DNA from: a virus
Virus record (IMG/VR): IMGVR_UViG_3300027880_000008
Coordinates: 1-48,022 of that record
Strand: one strand, 5' to 3'
Length of the DNA: 48,022 nucleotides
The first letter of the stretch is position 1. Every line of letters starts with the position of its first letter. Shown here in pieces: positions 16,650 through 23,615 of this stretch. Under the pieces are notes generated by a model. It searched no databases. It saw only the letters and a program-made list of their open reading frames with translations, and was not told the DNA's origin. The position numbers and the translations under genes were made by a program.

Positions 16650-16782
16650 GCCCGTCAGTGTCGTCGTAGGCGTCGAGCGCGATACGGAACTCCGCAACGA
16701 GCAACTCTGTGATCTCCCACGGGGCCGGTTCGCGGCCGAGCTTGGCCCGGAACGCGGCCCGGATCTCCTCCTCGGAGATCAT
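16645..16782 (-). CDS. 45-aa small acidic protein
   Basis: ATG 16782 overlaps the preceding stop (ATGA) and the frame ends at TAG 16645 just before the terminase promoter element. The peptide (MISEEEIRAAFRAKLGREPA...) is probably one or two helices with an acidic tail. It is the last gene of the leftward small-gene operon. Function is unknown. Confidence 0.6.
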   Translation of the reverse strand: MISEEEIRAAFRAKLGREPAPWEITELLVAEFRIALDAYDDTDGP

Positions 16783-17228
16783 GACCAGCGAGGATCGCCA
16801 GGTTTGATGATCCCGCCGCCGGGGGCGATGATCTGCCCGGCGCCGTTGCCCTGGATCTGCTCGTGCCGCAACGCCTCCACCAAATGCTGGGCGAGAAAGT
16901 GCTCGTTGAACCGCTTCACCGACTCCCACACGTCGCCGGTGCTGCTGACGGTGCCGATCCCGAACCCTTCACCCTGCCGGAAGTAGTACATGACCAGGAA
17001 CCCGTCGATGCGGTCGATCCCTGCGGCCGCGGCCAGGTCGGTCACGAACTGGGCCGCGTCGTCCTGCCGCTGCCGGTGGACAGCTATCGGGGAGCCGTCG
17101 CGGATCACACCGCGGTCGAGGAGATCCTGCACGGAGGCGATGAGACGTTGCCTGGTCTCCTCGTCACCGTCGGCCCACATCTTGGTGGTCTCGAACCACT
17201 CCTGCGCGATGCGCTCAGCGGGTGTCAT
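16779..17228 (-). CDS. Uncharacterised 149-aa protein
   Basis: ATG 17228 overlaps the previous gene by 14 bases. The product is a soluble, mainly helical protein (EETRQRLIASVQDLLDRGVI, DDAAQFVTDLAAAAGIDRID) with a Gly-rich tail. It resembles no family I can name. Continuous overlaps with its neighbours show that it belongs to the leftward operon from 22.3 kb. Confidence 0.65.
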   Translation of the reverse strand: MTPAERIAQEWFETTKMWADGDEETRQRLIASVQDLLDRGVIRDGSPIAVHRQRQDDAAQFVTDLAAAAGIDRIDGFLVMYYFRQGEGFGIGTVSSTGDVWESVKRFNEHFLAQHLVEALRHEQIQGNGAGQIIAPGGGIIKPGDPRWS

Positions 17229-17529
17229 GGCGGAATCCTCGGTTTCCCAGCATGTGCTTGACGGCTTCGATCCGCTCGGCGTCGAGCTTGTCCCGATCGA
17301 CGACGTACAGCCGGTCGTCGCTCACGTACTTGGATACCACCACGTTGATGATCTGCTCGCCGATGCCGTGGGCGGCGAGGATGCCCTTCACGCGGGACTC
17401 GTTCTCCGGGGAGCACAGGATCGTCTTGCGGTTGTCGAGGAGCACCTGCACCCAGAAGCGCACCTCGTCCAGCGGGGAGAGCCGACCGCCGTCCTGCTGC
17501 GGCCGGTCTCCCACGCTGAATGCATCCAC
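17215..17529 (-). CDS. Uncharacterised 104-aa protein
   Basis: GTG 17529 overlaps the upstream TAG. The core is alpha/beta: VRFWVQVLLDNRKTILCSPEN, then IINVVVSKYVSDDRLYVVDRDKL. The closing helix AERIEAVKHML and basic end suggest a small soluble protein. Similar small proteins are common in actinophage accessory operons, but I cannot assign a function. Confidence 0.65.
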   Translation of the reverse strand: MDAFSVGDRPQQDGGRLSPLDEVRFWVQVLLDNRKTILCSPENESRVKGILAAHGIGEQIINVVVSKYVSDDRLYVVDRDKLDAERIEAVKHMLGNRGFRHDTR

Positions 17530-17960
17530 TAGGCGGCGACCTTCTGGTGCGTGTCGAGGTCGTGGTTGCACATCATGCACAGCTCCGGGTTGCCGCTGGC
17601 GTGCCCGTCGCGGAACTCGGCGCATGAGCACAGCTGGCACTTGCCGCCCTGCGGTTCGGGCGGCAGCATCCCGGCTATTTCGTCGCGCTTGACGAACTGG
17701 GACAGGTCGAGGTCGAGCGGCCGACCGCTCTTGATCTCCTCGATGTCGCCTTGGAGGGTGGCGATGGCGACGAACGGGTCCGCCCCGTCCTGCGCGGTCT
17801 TGGTCTTCTCCAACTCGGCGACGCGCTGCTCGAGCGCCGAGAACTGCTCGTCGGTGGTCTGCGCGCCGCCCTTGACACCGTCGGTGAGCGCGGCGACCTG
17901 CTGCTCGAGCGCGGTCAACCGCGCGGCGGTGGTGGGTGGCTTCGTGGTCTGCTCGGTCAC
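17529..17960 (-). CDS. Coiled-coil protein with C-terminal zinc ribbon
   Basis: GTG 17960 gives 143 residues. Residues 12-75 form heptad-like coiled coil (LTALEQQVAALTDGV, EQFSALEQRVAELEKTK). The C-terminal 40 residues hold CQLCSC and CMMCNHDLDTH, a likely Zn-binding ribbon. The layout suggests an oligomeric adaptor or DNA/protein-binding factor. It overlaps the next start (TAGTG). Confidence 0.7.
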   Translation of the reverse strand: MTEQTTKPPTTAARLTALEQQVAALTDGVKGGAQTTDEQFSALEQRVAELEKTKTAQDGADPFVAIATLQGDIEEIKSGRPLDLDLSQFVKRDEIAGMLPPEPQGGKCQLCSCAEFRDGHASGNPELCMMCNHDLDTHQKVAA

Positions 17961-17977
17961 GTGTGTCGCTCCTTCTG

Positions 17978-18283
17978 CTAGATCTTCTCAGGCCAGTGCC
18001 AGGTGCCGCCCGCGAAGACGGCGCCGCCGCACATGTTCGTCGGCTGCAGGTGGTCGACCTGCCCACCGTCGGCAGGGCAGCCGCCGGCGGCGAGCGGGTG
18101 AAAGAACATCCCGGTCGGGTTCAGCACGGCCAGGCCGACCTTCTCGGGGAGCATCGCCTGTATCGCGGTCAGGTTCTCGCCCTGGACCTCGGTGACGACC
18201 GCGGCGCGGCACTCGCGGTTGAACTCGCCGCCCGGCGTGCCGTAGCTGACGTAGTGGACGATCAGGCCGACGCTGGGCTTCAC
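17978..18283 (-). CDS. Conserved actinophage-type protein, 101 aa
   Basis: GTG 18283 overlaps the stop of the previous gene. The order of motifs (GLIVHYVSYGTPGGEFNREC, AAVVTEV, VGLAVLNPTGMFFHPL, GGTWHWPE) matches a small protein family I know from many Streptomyces-type phages and actinobacterial genomes. It looks like a compact beta-barrel-like protein with conserved Trp and His near the end. Function is unknown. Confidence 0.72.
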   Translation of the reverse strand: MKPSVGLIVHYVSYGTPGGEFNRECRAAVVTEVQGENLTAIQAMLPEKVGLAVLNPTGMFFHPLAAGGCPADGGQVDHLQPTNMCGGAVFAGGTWHWPEKI

Positions 18284-18756
18284 CTGTGGACTCCTCTCAC
18301 ATGCCCGCACCTGCAGCGGAGCGGGGAAGTGGGTTGCGGCTCGAACCCCAGGCAATCGCATGGGGCGTTATCGACGACGGTACGACACGCCGGACCGACC
18401 ACCAGAGCATCCTCGGCCGCTCGCTGCCCGGCTGTGATTGTCGCGGCCACGGCGTCCTGCACGCTGGGGATGCCGCCTTCGGCGTGTTCGACCGGCTCGA
18501 AGCAGGTGTGCGGCGCGCCGTGATAAGGCAGAACTCGCTGGCAGTCCGGGCAGGACCGGCCACGCCAGTCGTCGGCCCGCGGTTCGGCCACCGTGCCGTA
18601 CGGGTTGTCGATGGCGACCGTGACCTTGCCGTCCACGTAGTCATCGAGAGCCGCTGCGATGATCTCAGAGACGGTGGTGCCGTTCGCCTCGGCGCGGGCC
18701 TTGGCCTGCTCGTAGCGGCCCTGCGGGTAGCGGTAGGTGTGCCGCTTCTCGCTCAC
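18280..18756 (-). CDS. Ribbon-helix-helix-like protein with Cys-rich C-terminus
   Basis: GTG 18756 gives 158 residues. Residues 5-45 (THTYRYPQ-like strand, then YEQAKARAEANGTTVSEIIAAALDDYV) look like a ribbon-helix-helix DNA-binding unit. Downstream CPDCQRVLPYHGAPHTC, then DCLGF and CRCGHVRGVH, form two possible zinc-binding clusters. A dual DNA-binding regulator is plausible; this is inferred from motifs only. Confidence 0.65.
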   Translation of the reverse strand: MSEKRHTYRYPQGRYEQAKARAEANGTTVSEIIAAALDDYVDGKVTVAIDNPYGTVAEPRADDWRGRSCPDCQRVLPYHGAPHTCFEPVEHAEGGIPSVQDAVAATITAGQRAAEDALVVGPACRTVVDNAPCDCLGFEPQPTSPLRCRCGHVRGVHR

Positions 18757-19190
18757 TGGTCGACCTCCGGGTGCGGGCCGGTCACCAGGGTGTTGGGGTC
18801 GATCCGCAGTTCCCACGTCACCAGCAGCCCGGTCGCTTTGGCCCACGCCTCGGTGAAGCACTGCGGGCAAGTGATCTCGCCGGGGTCCATGACCCGGTTC
18901 CACTCGTGGCTGGCGACAAACCAGGACTTCACGTTCCGACCGCCGCACCGCTGACAGCGGTCCTCGGGGTGACTGGTCCGGGTCCAACGGCGCAGATTCC
19001 GGCCGTACACGAACATCAAGGCGACGGCGAGTGGCAGCAGCCCCCACGCCGCGTACAGCACCGCGAACGCGACCCATCCGGCCTGGCCGACCAGCCCGAG
19101 CACCCACGCGACCGGCCGCTTCGACCCGGCGAGCCACATGACGGTGATCGTGTTCGCCGACAGCAGCCACGGAAGGATCTGGCGGATCAC
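18753..19190 (-). CDS. Membrane protein with PnuC-like helices and a cytosolic zinc ribbon
   Basis: GTG 19190 gives 145 residues. Three hydrophobic helices lie in residues 5-70 (ILPWLLSANTITVMWLAG, VAWVLGLVGQAGWVAFAVLYA, LLPLAVALMFVYGRNLRRW), with a pattern like half of a PnuC nicotinamide riboside transporter, a family seen in actinophages. The rest is cytosolic and contains CQRCGG and CPQCF, a zinc ribbon. The fusion is unusual. Confidence 0.72.
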   Translation of the reverse strand: MIRQILPWLLSANTITVMWLAGSKRPVAWVLGLVGQAGWVAFAVLYAAWGLLPLAVALMFVYGRNLRRWTRTSHPEDRCQRCGGRNVKSWFVASHEWNRVMDPGEITCPQCFTEAWAKATGLLVTWELRIDPNTLVTGPHPEVDQ

Positions 19191-19825
19191 AGCATCCCCG
19201 CAGCATCGAGGGCCTGCCTGGCCTGGTCGAGCCGGTCCCACTTGTCGGGGTCGCCGCCCCGGTCGGGGTGGTAGTGCTTGACAAGCAGTCGGTAGATGTC
19301 TCTCGGTGTGGCGTTGGCGTAGTCACCGGTAACTTGCCGCCGCATCCACGCCTCGGCTTCGACGGCCGACGTGAACCCGCCCTTGCTCGTGCCGGCGGAC
19401 AGCTGCTTCCAGCCCGTGTACTGCTCGCCGCGGTTGGTCACCCCGTAGCGGTCCACGGCGCGCAGCGCCTCCAACGACAAGGCGATAGCGCGCACGTTCG
19501 CCTGCCAGGAGGTCAGCCCGCCCTGCCACCGCTGTTCGTAGGCGTCGGTGGCGTAACGCAGCGGCCCGTGACGGGAGTTGAGGGTGATCACCACACCGGG
19601 ATAGCCGACCGTGGCGTGGGTGCGGAGCATCCCATCGCGGCGCAGGTCGGCCTCGGTCACGTCGATCTGCAACACGATCAGATCGGCGCCGAGTTTCTCG
19701 GCCTCGAACCGCAGCAGCCGCAGCGTGCTGTCCCAGTTGGCTTGGAACACCGACGCGGAGCGGCGCTTGGTGGTGACCGGATCGGTCCAAGCACCCAGCG
19801 GCCGGATCTCGTAGCGGACGGTCAC
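19187..19825 (-). CDS. J-domain (DnaJ-like) protein
   Basis: The 212-aa protein ends in a J-domain: ATPRDIYRLLVKHYHPDRGGDPDKWDRLDQARQALD, with the invariant HPD that stimulates DnaK. The N-terminal 140 residues form a separate alpha/beta domain (LIVLQIDVTEADLRRDG, YPGVVITLNSRHG). Phage J-proteins may recruit host Hsp70 for replication or head assembly. The start is GTG 19825, overlapping the upstream stop. Confidence 0.82.
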   Translation of the reverse strand: MTVRYEIRPLGAWTDPVTTKRRSASVFQANWDSTLRLLRFEAEKLGADLIVLQIDVTEADLRRDGMLRTHATVGYPGVVITLNSRHGPLRYATDAYEQRWQGGLTSWQANVRAIALSLEALRAVDRYGVTNRGEQYTGWKQLSAGTSKGGFTSAVEAEAWMRRQVTGDYANATPRDIYRLLVKHYHPDRGGDPDKWDRLDQARQALDAAGML

Positions 19826-20136
19826 AGCGGGTCACCCGGTTCGTCGTCCGGCGGGTCGCCTGGCAGGGTAAGTCCGCCAGCGTCCTGCGCCGGGTCCTTC
19901 TCCTCGACGAGGGGCATGCGTGGGATGCCGTCCTGCCACACCGACTCGTGGACGGCTTGGATGACCACCCACCGGCCGGACTGGTCGTGCTGCAACGCGA
20001 ACGGTGTCTGGGCCGGGATGCCTTCAAGGTCGGCCTCATCGATGAACGCGCGCAGATCCCCGAGGGTCAAGTACTGGCCGTTGTCGGCGCCGACCGCGAC
20101 GGTCACCCGGTTGAACGTGCCGTGCACCGCTGTCAT
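19822..20136 (-). CDS. Uncharacterised 104-aa protein
   Basis: ATG 20136 gives a protein whose first 75 residues look like a small alpha/beta fold (FNRVTVAVGADNGQYLTLGDLRAFIDEA, GRWVVIQAVHESVW) and whose tail is acidic and Pro-rich. It is coupled to the J-domain gene by a 4-base overlap, so the two may work together. No family was recognised. Confidence 0.62.
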   Translation of the reverse strand: MTAVHGTFNRVTVAVGADNGQYLTLGDLRAFIDEADLEGIPAQTPFALQHDQSGRWVVIQAVHESVWQDGIPRMPLVEEKDPAQDAGGLTLPGDPPDDEPGDPL

Positions 20137-20137
20137 G

Positions 20138-20419
20138 TCACATCCTCGGGATCGGCTGGTATTGGCCTTGGTCGTCGCCGGGTAGGGCCATCGGAACGAA
20201 GTGGGTGTCGTTGCCGGCGAGGAACACCTGCAACGCGAAACCAGGTTGGAGGTCGGCCACGACGATCGCTGGGAGCTGCTGCCCCGGCGAGTGGTAGAAG
20301 CCGTGGAACGTCGGCTCCGGGACCTGCCCGCCGGCTCGCAGCAGCGGGAACCGCCGTGTTTCGATCTGCCCGCAGTCGTATGAGGCGAGCCGGTACAGCA
20401 CTATCCGGCCGAGGTTCAC
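20138..20419 (-). CDS. Uncharacterised 93-aa beta-rich protein
   Basis: GTG 20419 overlaps the stop of the winged-helix gene. The sequence is mostly strand-forming (LGRIVLYRLASYDCGQIETRR, LPAIVVADLQPGFALQVFLAG) and ends in PRM. Proteins of this kind occur in actinophage small-gene operons with no known function. Confidence 0.6.
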   Translation of the reverse strand: MNLGRIVLYRLASYDCGQIETRRFPLLRAGGQVPEPTFHGFYHSPGQQLPAIVVADLQPGFALQVFLAGNDTHFVPMALPGDDQGQYQPIPRM

Positions 20420-20742
20420 CGGACGGCCACCCACACGATCGCCGGGTTGCCGCCGACGGTGGCCCGCCGACGGCCGGAGTCCTCCACCAGCCCGGCTTCG
20501 ACCAACTCGAGCCGGCGTGGCCGGACCGAGTTCTGCGACAGGCTGAGCGCGTAGCCGATCTCCTCGTCGGTCAGCCCCCCAACACCGCGGTCGCGGATCA
20601 GGTCCAGCACCCGCTGCCGTTGGGTGGGTGTCTTCGGCGAGACCGCCAGTGCCGCCGCGACCTGGGTGTCGGTCGGCCGACTGGGCAGATACGTGTGCTG
20701 CCGCTGGGGCTGGTTGAACATGTCACCCTGGGTTACTGTCAC
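20416..20742 (-). CDS. Winged helix-turn-helix protein
   Basis: GTG 20742 gives 108 residues. Residues 40-95 have the winged-helix order: TPTQRQRVLDLIRDRGVGGLTDEEI, recognition helix SLSQNSVRPRRLELVEAGLV, wing DSGRRRATVGGNPAIVW. It is likely a DNA-binding regulator, or possibly a recombination-linked protein. It sits in the middle of the leftward operon rather than at its promoter. Confidence 0.75.
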   Translation of the reverse strand: MTVTQGDMFNQPQRQHTYLPSRPTDTQVAAALAVSPKTPTQRQRVLDLIRDRGVGGLTDEEIGYALSLSQNSVRPRRLELVEAGLVEDSGRRRATVGGNPAIVWVAVR

Positions 20743-20894
20743 CGCCGGACACCTCCTCGCACGTGGTCGCGTTTCATCCGCCGGTACAGCCACCGCCACA
20801 CGCGGCGCTGCTCCGGGCCCGACCGGGCAACATCGGCGGCGTCGACCGCCTCCCACGCCTCCCGCCGCAGACGGCGCGCCACGGTGCCTCTCAC
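20739..20894 (-). CDS. 51-aa basic helical protein
   Basis: GTG 20894 overlaps the upstream TGA, and the stop overlaps the next GTG. The peptide is rich in Arg and Trp (RRLRREAWEAVDAADVARS, RVWRWLYRRMKRDHVR), probably two amphipathic helices that could bind nucleic acid. Chain overlaps on both sides support it as real. Confidence 0.6.
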   Translation of the reverse strand: MRGTVARRLRREAWEAVDAADVARSGPEQRRVWRWLYRRMKRDHVRGGVRR

Positions 20895-21028
20895 AGCTGG
20901 TGCCTCCCGCCCATCGCCCGGTTCCACTTGTGCCGCATCCGCTGCTGCTGCCTCGCCGTCGGACGTTTCCGTCCGCGTAGGTACACCTGCCGGCGTCGCT
21001 CGATTCCCATCGGGGTGGCGGTGCTCAC
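20891..21028 (-). CDS. 45-aa very basic protein
   Basis: GTG 21028 and TGA 20891 are each part of a 4-base stop/start overlap. About a third of the residues are Arg, Lys or His (IERRRQVYLRGRKRPTARQQ, then RMRHKW). It is too small for a named domain; nucleic-acid or ribosome binding is possible. Confidence 0.55.
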   Translation of the reverse strand: MSTATPMGIERRRQVYLRGRKRPTARQQQRMRHKWNRAMGGRHQL

Positions 21029-21426
21029 TGCCCGTCGCCTTCCGGCTCCTCACCGAGCGCCTTGTCGATCTCGGCGAGCTTGGCCGGGCTGAAAAACTCG
21101 GCGTACCAGTACATGGTCGGCTCGGGCCAGCGACCGGCCAGCGGCCCCTCATCCCCGGCGTAGATCGTCGGCGGGTGCGCCCAGATCCCCTTGCCGTCCC
21201 GCGCCGCGATCTCGGTCACGGACAGCAACACGTTGTACCGCAGCACCTCCTCCACGACCTCCCGCGGCAGGTTCCCCGCGTAGACCGCCGCCGCGTAACG
21301 CTCGGGCAGGAACATCTGCTCCCGCAGCGTCGCGTAGTCGGTGAACGGCACCGCCCGCACCAACCCCATGTGGTAGCCGATCTCGGAGCCGTGCCCCAGC
21401 CCGTCGCCGCTCGGCGCGTCCGTCAC
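21025..21426 (-). CDS. Paralogue 1 of a small-protein pair, 133 aa
   Basis: GTG 21426 gives 133 residues. The stretch PREVVEEVLRYNVLLSVTEIAARDGKG, an aromatic WAHPPTI segment and YWYAEFFSPAKL parallel the gene at 21515-21880, so the two are diverged duplicates flanking a 31-aa gene. Fold looks alpha then beta. No function is known. Confidence 0.65.
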   Translation of the reverse strand: MTDAPSGDGLGHGSEIGYHMGLVRAVPFTDYATLREQMFLPERYAAAVYAGNLPREVVEEVLRYNVLLSVTEIAARDGKGIWAHPPTIYAGDEGPLAGRWPEPTMYWYAEFFSPAKLAEIDKALGEEPEGDGQ

Positions 21427-21518
21427 TCGGGTTCCACCTCGTTCAGGTACACGCCGGGATGCTCCGGATACTCGGCGCCGGAGTCGATCGGCTCATAGGT
21501 GACATCCGGGTCGCTCAC
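21423..21518 (-). CDS. 31-aa acidic peptide between two paralogues
   Basis: GTG 21518 overlaps the preceding stop and TGA 21423 overlaps the next GTG. The product (MSDPDVTYEPIDSGAEYPEH...) is acidic and Pro-rich, without structure I can name. Only the tight overlaps and its own frame support it. Confidence 0.5.
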   Translation of the reverse strand: MSDPDVTYEPIDSGAEYPEHPGVYLNEVEPE

Positions 21519-21880
21519 TGCTTGACCCCCAGCTCGTCGGCCGCGGCGTGCAGCCCAGCGCGGCGCAGCCACGAATCACGCTTGGCGTTCGGCCAGTACT
21601 CGGCGCGCCACTCCATGACCCGCCCGCCCGGCGACACCGACGCGAGACTGCCCTCAACCTCAGGGAACGGCAGATCCCGCACCGTTATCTCCGGCAGCCG
21701 CACCCAGTCGCCGACACCTTCCCGAGCGACCACCACGGTCAGAGCAGTCCACAGGTTGTAGGTGACGATCTCCCGCATCGCCTCCTCCGAGACACCCGCC
21801 TGCCACAGCACCCCGCTGCCGTACCGCTGAATCCCATCCGGGTCGTCCGGGAAGTACTGCGCCGTCGGAGCGTCGCTCAC
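21515..21880 (-). CDS. Paralogue 2 of a small-protein pair, 121 aa
   Basis: GTG 21880 gives 121 residues. EEAMREIVTYNLWTALTVVVAREGVG, DWVRLPEITVRD and a closing EWRAEYWPNAKRDSW segment line up with the same elements of the 21025-21426 product. Both are acidic overall with conserved YN and Trp positions, pointing to a shared fold. Function is unknown. Confidence 0.65.
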   Translation of the reverse strand: MSDAPTAQYFPDDPDGIQRYGSGVLWQAGVSEEAMREIVTYNLWTALTVVVAREGVGDWVRLPEITVRDLPFPEVEGSLASVSPGGRVMEWRAEYWPNAKRDSWLRRAGLHAAADELGVKQ

Positions 21881-22299
21881 TGCGCCTCCCCCAAGACCCG
21901 CAGCACGGTGTCGGCCAGCCGCTCACACGCGCCACGCCGCGACAACACCGCCCCACCCGGATGCGCGACCAGCGGATCCGAGTTGAACGCGACAGCCAGC
22001 CGATCCCGAAGATCAGCAACACCCTCGGCGTCCTTCGTCACCCACACCGGGTCATACGTCGCGGCGAACACCACCGGGTCCACCAGCTCAAGCCGGCCAC
22101 CCTCCGTCTTCACCACCCACACACCCGGCCGCGCCCACTCCGACCGCAGATCCGCCCGCCGCACATACAAGCCACCGTCCGGCGCGATATAACCCCCATC
22201 CGACCCGTCGAACAACTGCCACACAGCCGCCTCATTCGACCCCGACCACTGCACAGCCTCAACCACCAGCCGCCGCCGCTCGAACCGTCCAACTGTCAT
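21877..22299 (-). CDS. First gene of the leftward operon, phage protein with a PGVWVV core
   Basis: ATG 22299 lies at the edge of the control region, and the ATG itself overlaps a GTCATGAC palindrome. The 140-aa product has the order of a phage protein family seen in many genomes: RRRLVVEAVQWSGSN, a short loop, LYVRRADLR, then PGVWVVKTEGGRLELVDPVVFAATYD. The second half (residues 85-140) is helical. Function is unknown. An in-frame upstream ATG exists but lacks a ribosome site. Confidence 0.7.
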   Translation of the reverse strand: MTVGRFERRRLVVEAVQWSGSNEAAVWQLFDGSDGGYIAPDGGLYVRRADLRSEWARPGVWVVKTEGGRLELVDPVVFAATYDPVWVTKDAEGVADLRDRLAVAFNSDPLVAHPGGAVLSRRGACERLADTVLRVLGEAQ

Positions 22300-22343
22300 G
22301 ACCGACACCCTAACAGCCGTCATGACACCACACCAGTCATGAC
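22295..22343. repeat. Three GTCATGAC palindromes at the leftward operon start
   Basis: GTCATGAC occurs at 22295-22302, 22319-22326 and 22336-22343, two of them extended to GTCATGACAC. The first contains the start codon of the leftward operon. Their clustering fits operator sites for a phage regulator that controls this operon. Confidence 0.55.
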
Positions 22344-22512
22344 ACGGACGATCATGTGATAAAGGCCACCTGGACAGACGTAGGAGGGGGGGAGGGGCCG
22401 GGGGGTCCGGGCACACCCCCGGTCAAACCTGCACGTGTGAGAGCGGTCTCACGCCTGTGACCTGCGACGCTTACGAGAACACGCACGGCTATCGACCGTA
22501 GGTGTGGTGGTG

Positions 22513-22531
22513 GTGTCAATGGGGTGTTGAC
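22513..22531. promoter_or_regulatory. GTGTCAA-N7-TTGAC inverted repeat, copy 1
   Basis: GTGTCAA (22513-22519) and TTGAC (22527-22531) are spaced by 7 bases, the same geometry as copy 2. The last bases are GT instead of AC, so the right arm is shorter. Likely operator. Confidence 0.45.
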
Positions 22532-22575
22532 GTGGGGTTGCGTATGCGTGCGTGCGTAGGTGGCGTGGGCTCTGC

Positions 22576-22686
22576 GGTCCGCTGTGGGTGCGGGTGAGGG
22601 TGGATGGGGCGCTGGGGTGCGCTCGGGTTGGCGTGTGTGTGTGCGGGGTCCGCTGTAGGTGGGGTGCGCTGGTCCGCTGGCAGGTG
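22576..22686 (+). repeat. Three GGTCCGCTG direct repeats (iteron-like)
   Basis: GGTCCGCTGTGGGTG (22576), GGTCCGCTGTAGGTG (22647) and GGTCCGCTGGCAGGTG (22671) are near-identical 15-16-base units in a G/T-rich tract. Spacing is uneven (71 and 24). They could be initiator-binding sites of an origin or activator sites for the rightward promoter. Confidence 0.5.
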
Positions 22687-22704
22687 TCAAGGCCGTGTTG
22701 ACAC
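22684..22704. promoter_or_regulatory. GTGTCAA-N7-TTGACAC inverted repeat, copy 2
   Basis: A perfect 7-bp inverted repeat about 30 bases upstream of the -35 box of the rightward promoter. A TTGACACC sequence recurs at the promoter itself and at 24517. A repressor or activator dimer site is likely. Confidence 0.55.
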
Positions 22705-22732
22705 GGGTTTGAGATCCGATGTCATCACCCTA

Positions 22733-22762
22733 TTGACACCTTGCCCGAACCTGTCCTAATGT
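22733..22762 (+). promoter_or_regulatory. Strong sigma70-like rightward early promoter
   Basis: TTGACA (22733-22738), an 18-base spacer and TAATGT (22757-22762) make the best housekeeping-type promoter in the window. It would start transcripts about 30 bases ahead of the HTH gene at 22801 and drive the rightward early operon. Confidence 0.75.
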
Positions 22763-22800
22763 CTGCCTAGACAGTGCAACATGGAAGCGGGTGAGCTACG

Positions 22801-23385
22801 GTGCCAGCCATCGACACGGACACACTCCGGGGCGCAGCCGACCTACTGGACACGCTGCAGACCTTGGACAGTCCCGAGGATGTCGCCGTACTGGCGGGTG
22901 AAATGCGAGCCATGCTCGACAACCTGGCGAACGCGGTCACACGCGCGCGAGAGGCATCCGCTGCCAGCATGTGGCGCGCCGGTATGAGCGCAGCCGAGAT
23001 CGGAGCAGCGCTAGGCGTGTCCCGCCAACGTGCGCACGTGCTCGCAACCGCTGGCATGCGCGACGGATGGGGAGTCGCGTCGATCCCGGACGCGTCCGAC
23101 CCTCGGGCGGAGTACGACGCGTACCTACACGCGGAGTACCTGGCCGCTGAGGCAGCCACCTCCGGGCAGATGGTCAAACCCGAGTACCGCTCCGGTCCGG
23201 CCGCTGTTGACCCGCGCCGTTTCTTCTGGCTGCAGGGCAAGCCGCCCATGTACGCCGCATCTGAGGAGCTGCAGCGGTATTGGTCGGCCGGCGAGCACGC
23301 GACAGCCGGCCCGGACGGTCTGCCGCTCACCTACACCGCGTGGCTAGCACTGCGACGCGAGCCGCACCCCAGCACACACGCATGA
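22801..23385 (+). CDS. HTH protein, first gene of the rightward early operon
   Basis: GTG 22801 gives 194 residues. Residues 50-80 (ASMWRAGMSAAEIGAALGVSRQRAHVLAT) form a helix-turn-helix like sigma region 4 or a resolvase-type HTH. A helical N-terminus precedes it; the C-terminal half is aromatic and acidic (FFWLQGKPPMYAASEELQRYW). As the first gene after the strong promoter it is a candidate early regulator. The start lacks a strong ribosome site. Confidence 0.72.
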   Translation: MPAIDTDTLRGAADLLDTLQTLDSPEDVAVLAGEMRAMLDNLANAVTRAREASAASMWRAGMSAAEIGAALGVSRQRAHVLATAGMRDGWGVASIPDASDPRAEYDAYLHAEYLAAEAATSGQMVKPEYRSGPAAVDPRRFFWLQGKPPMYAASEELQRYWSAGEHATAGPDGLPLTYTAWLALRREPHPSTHA

Positions 23386-23395
23386 GACAGGCATC

Positions 23396-23415
23396 GAGAG
23401 AACGGAGCACAGATC
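23396..23415 (+). promoter_or_regulatory. Start-associated repeat GAGAGAACGGAGCA, copy 1
   Basis: GAGAGAACGGAGCACAGATC ends directly at the ATG of the next gene. The same GAGAGAACGGAGCA core precedes starts at 24571, 26509, 26822 and 33331, and variants precede 23956, 3861, 3895 and 2667. The GGAG within it can pair with 16S rRNA, but conservation extends well beyond that. Confidence 0.75.
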
Positions 23416-23613
23416 ATGACCCAACGTGAGCAGCGCGAGAGGGTGGCCGAACTGTTCGCCACCCACGGACGCACCGAACCGCTGCCCGCCAACGACTGGC
23501 GCGCCATGCCGCCCGCAGCGTTTGACCCCTCCGTCAAGCCGCAACCCCTCGCGCTGTTCCCAGCGCCCGACCCCACCGGAACCCCAGACCTGTTCGACAC
23601 CGAGGAGAGCTGA
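23416..23613 (+). CDS. 65-aa small acidic protein
   Basis: ATG 23416 follows the start-associated repeat exactly. The N-terminal helix REQRERVAELFATHG and a Pro-rich tail ending LFDTEES make a mostly unstructured small protein. It closely precedes the next gene, whose GAGGAGAGC ribosome site overlaps its end. Function is unknown. Confidence 0.65.
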   Translation: MTQREQRERVAELFATHGRTEPLPANDWRAMPPAAFDPSVKPQPLALFPAPDPTGTPDLFDTEES

Positions 23614-23615
23614 TC

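Larger units (their letters stand above)
22300..22800. other. Divergent control region, candidate origin
   Basis: About 500 bases without a convincing gene separate the leftward and rightward operons. The left edge has the GTCATGAC palindromes. The plus strand of 22500-22680 is strongly G/T-biased, with few A or C. It holds two GTGTCAA-N7-TTGAC inverted repeats, three GGTCCGCTG repeats and, at the right, a sigma70-like promoter. Both transcription control and replication initiation are plausible here. Confidence 0.6.
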
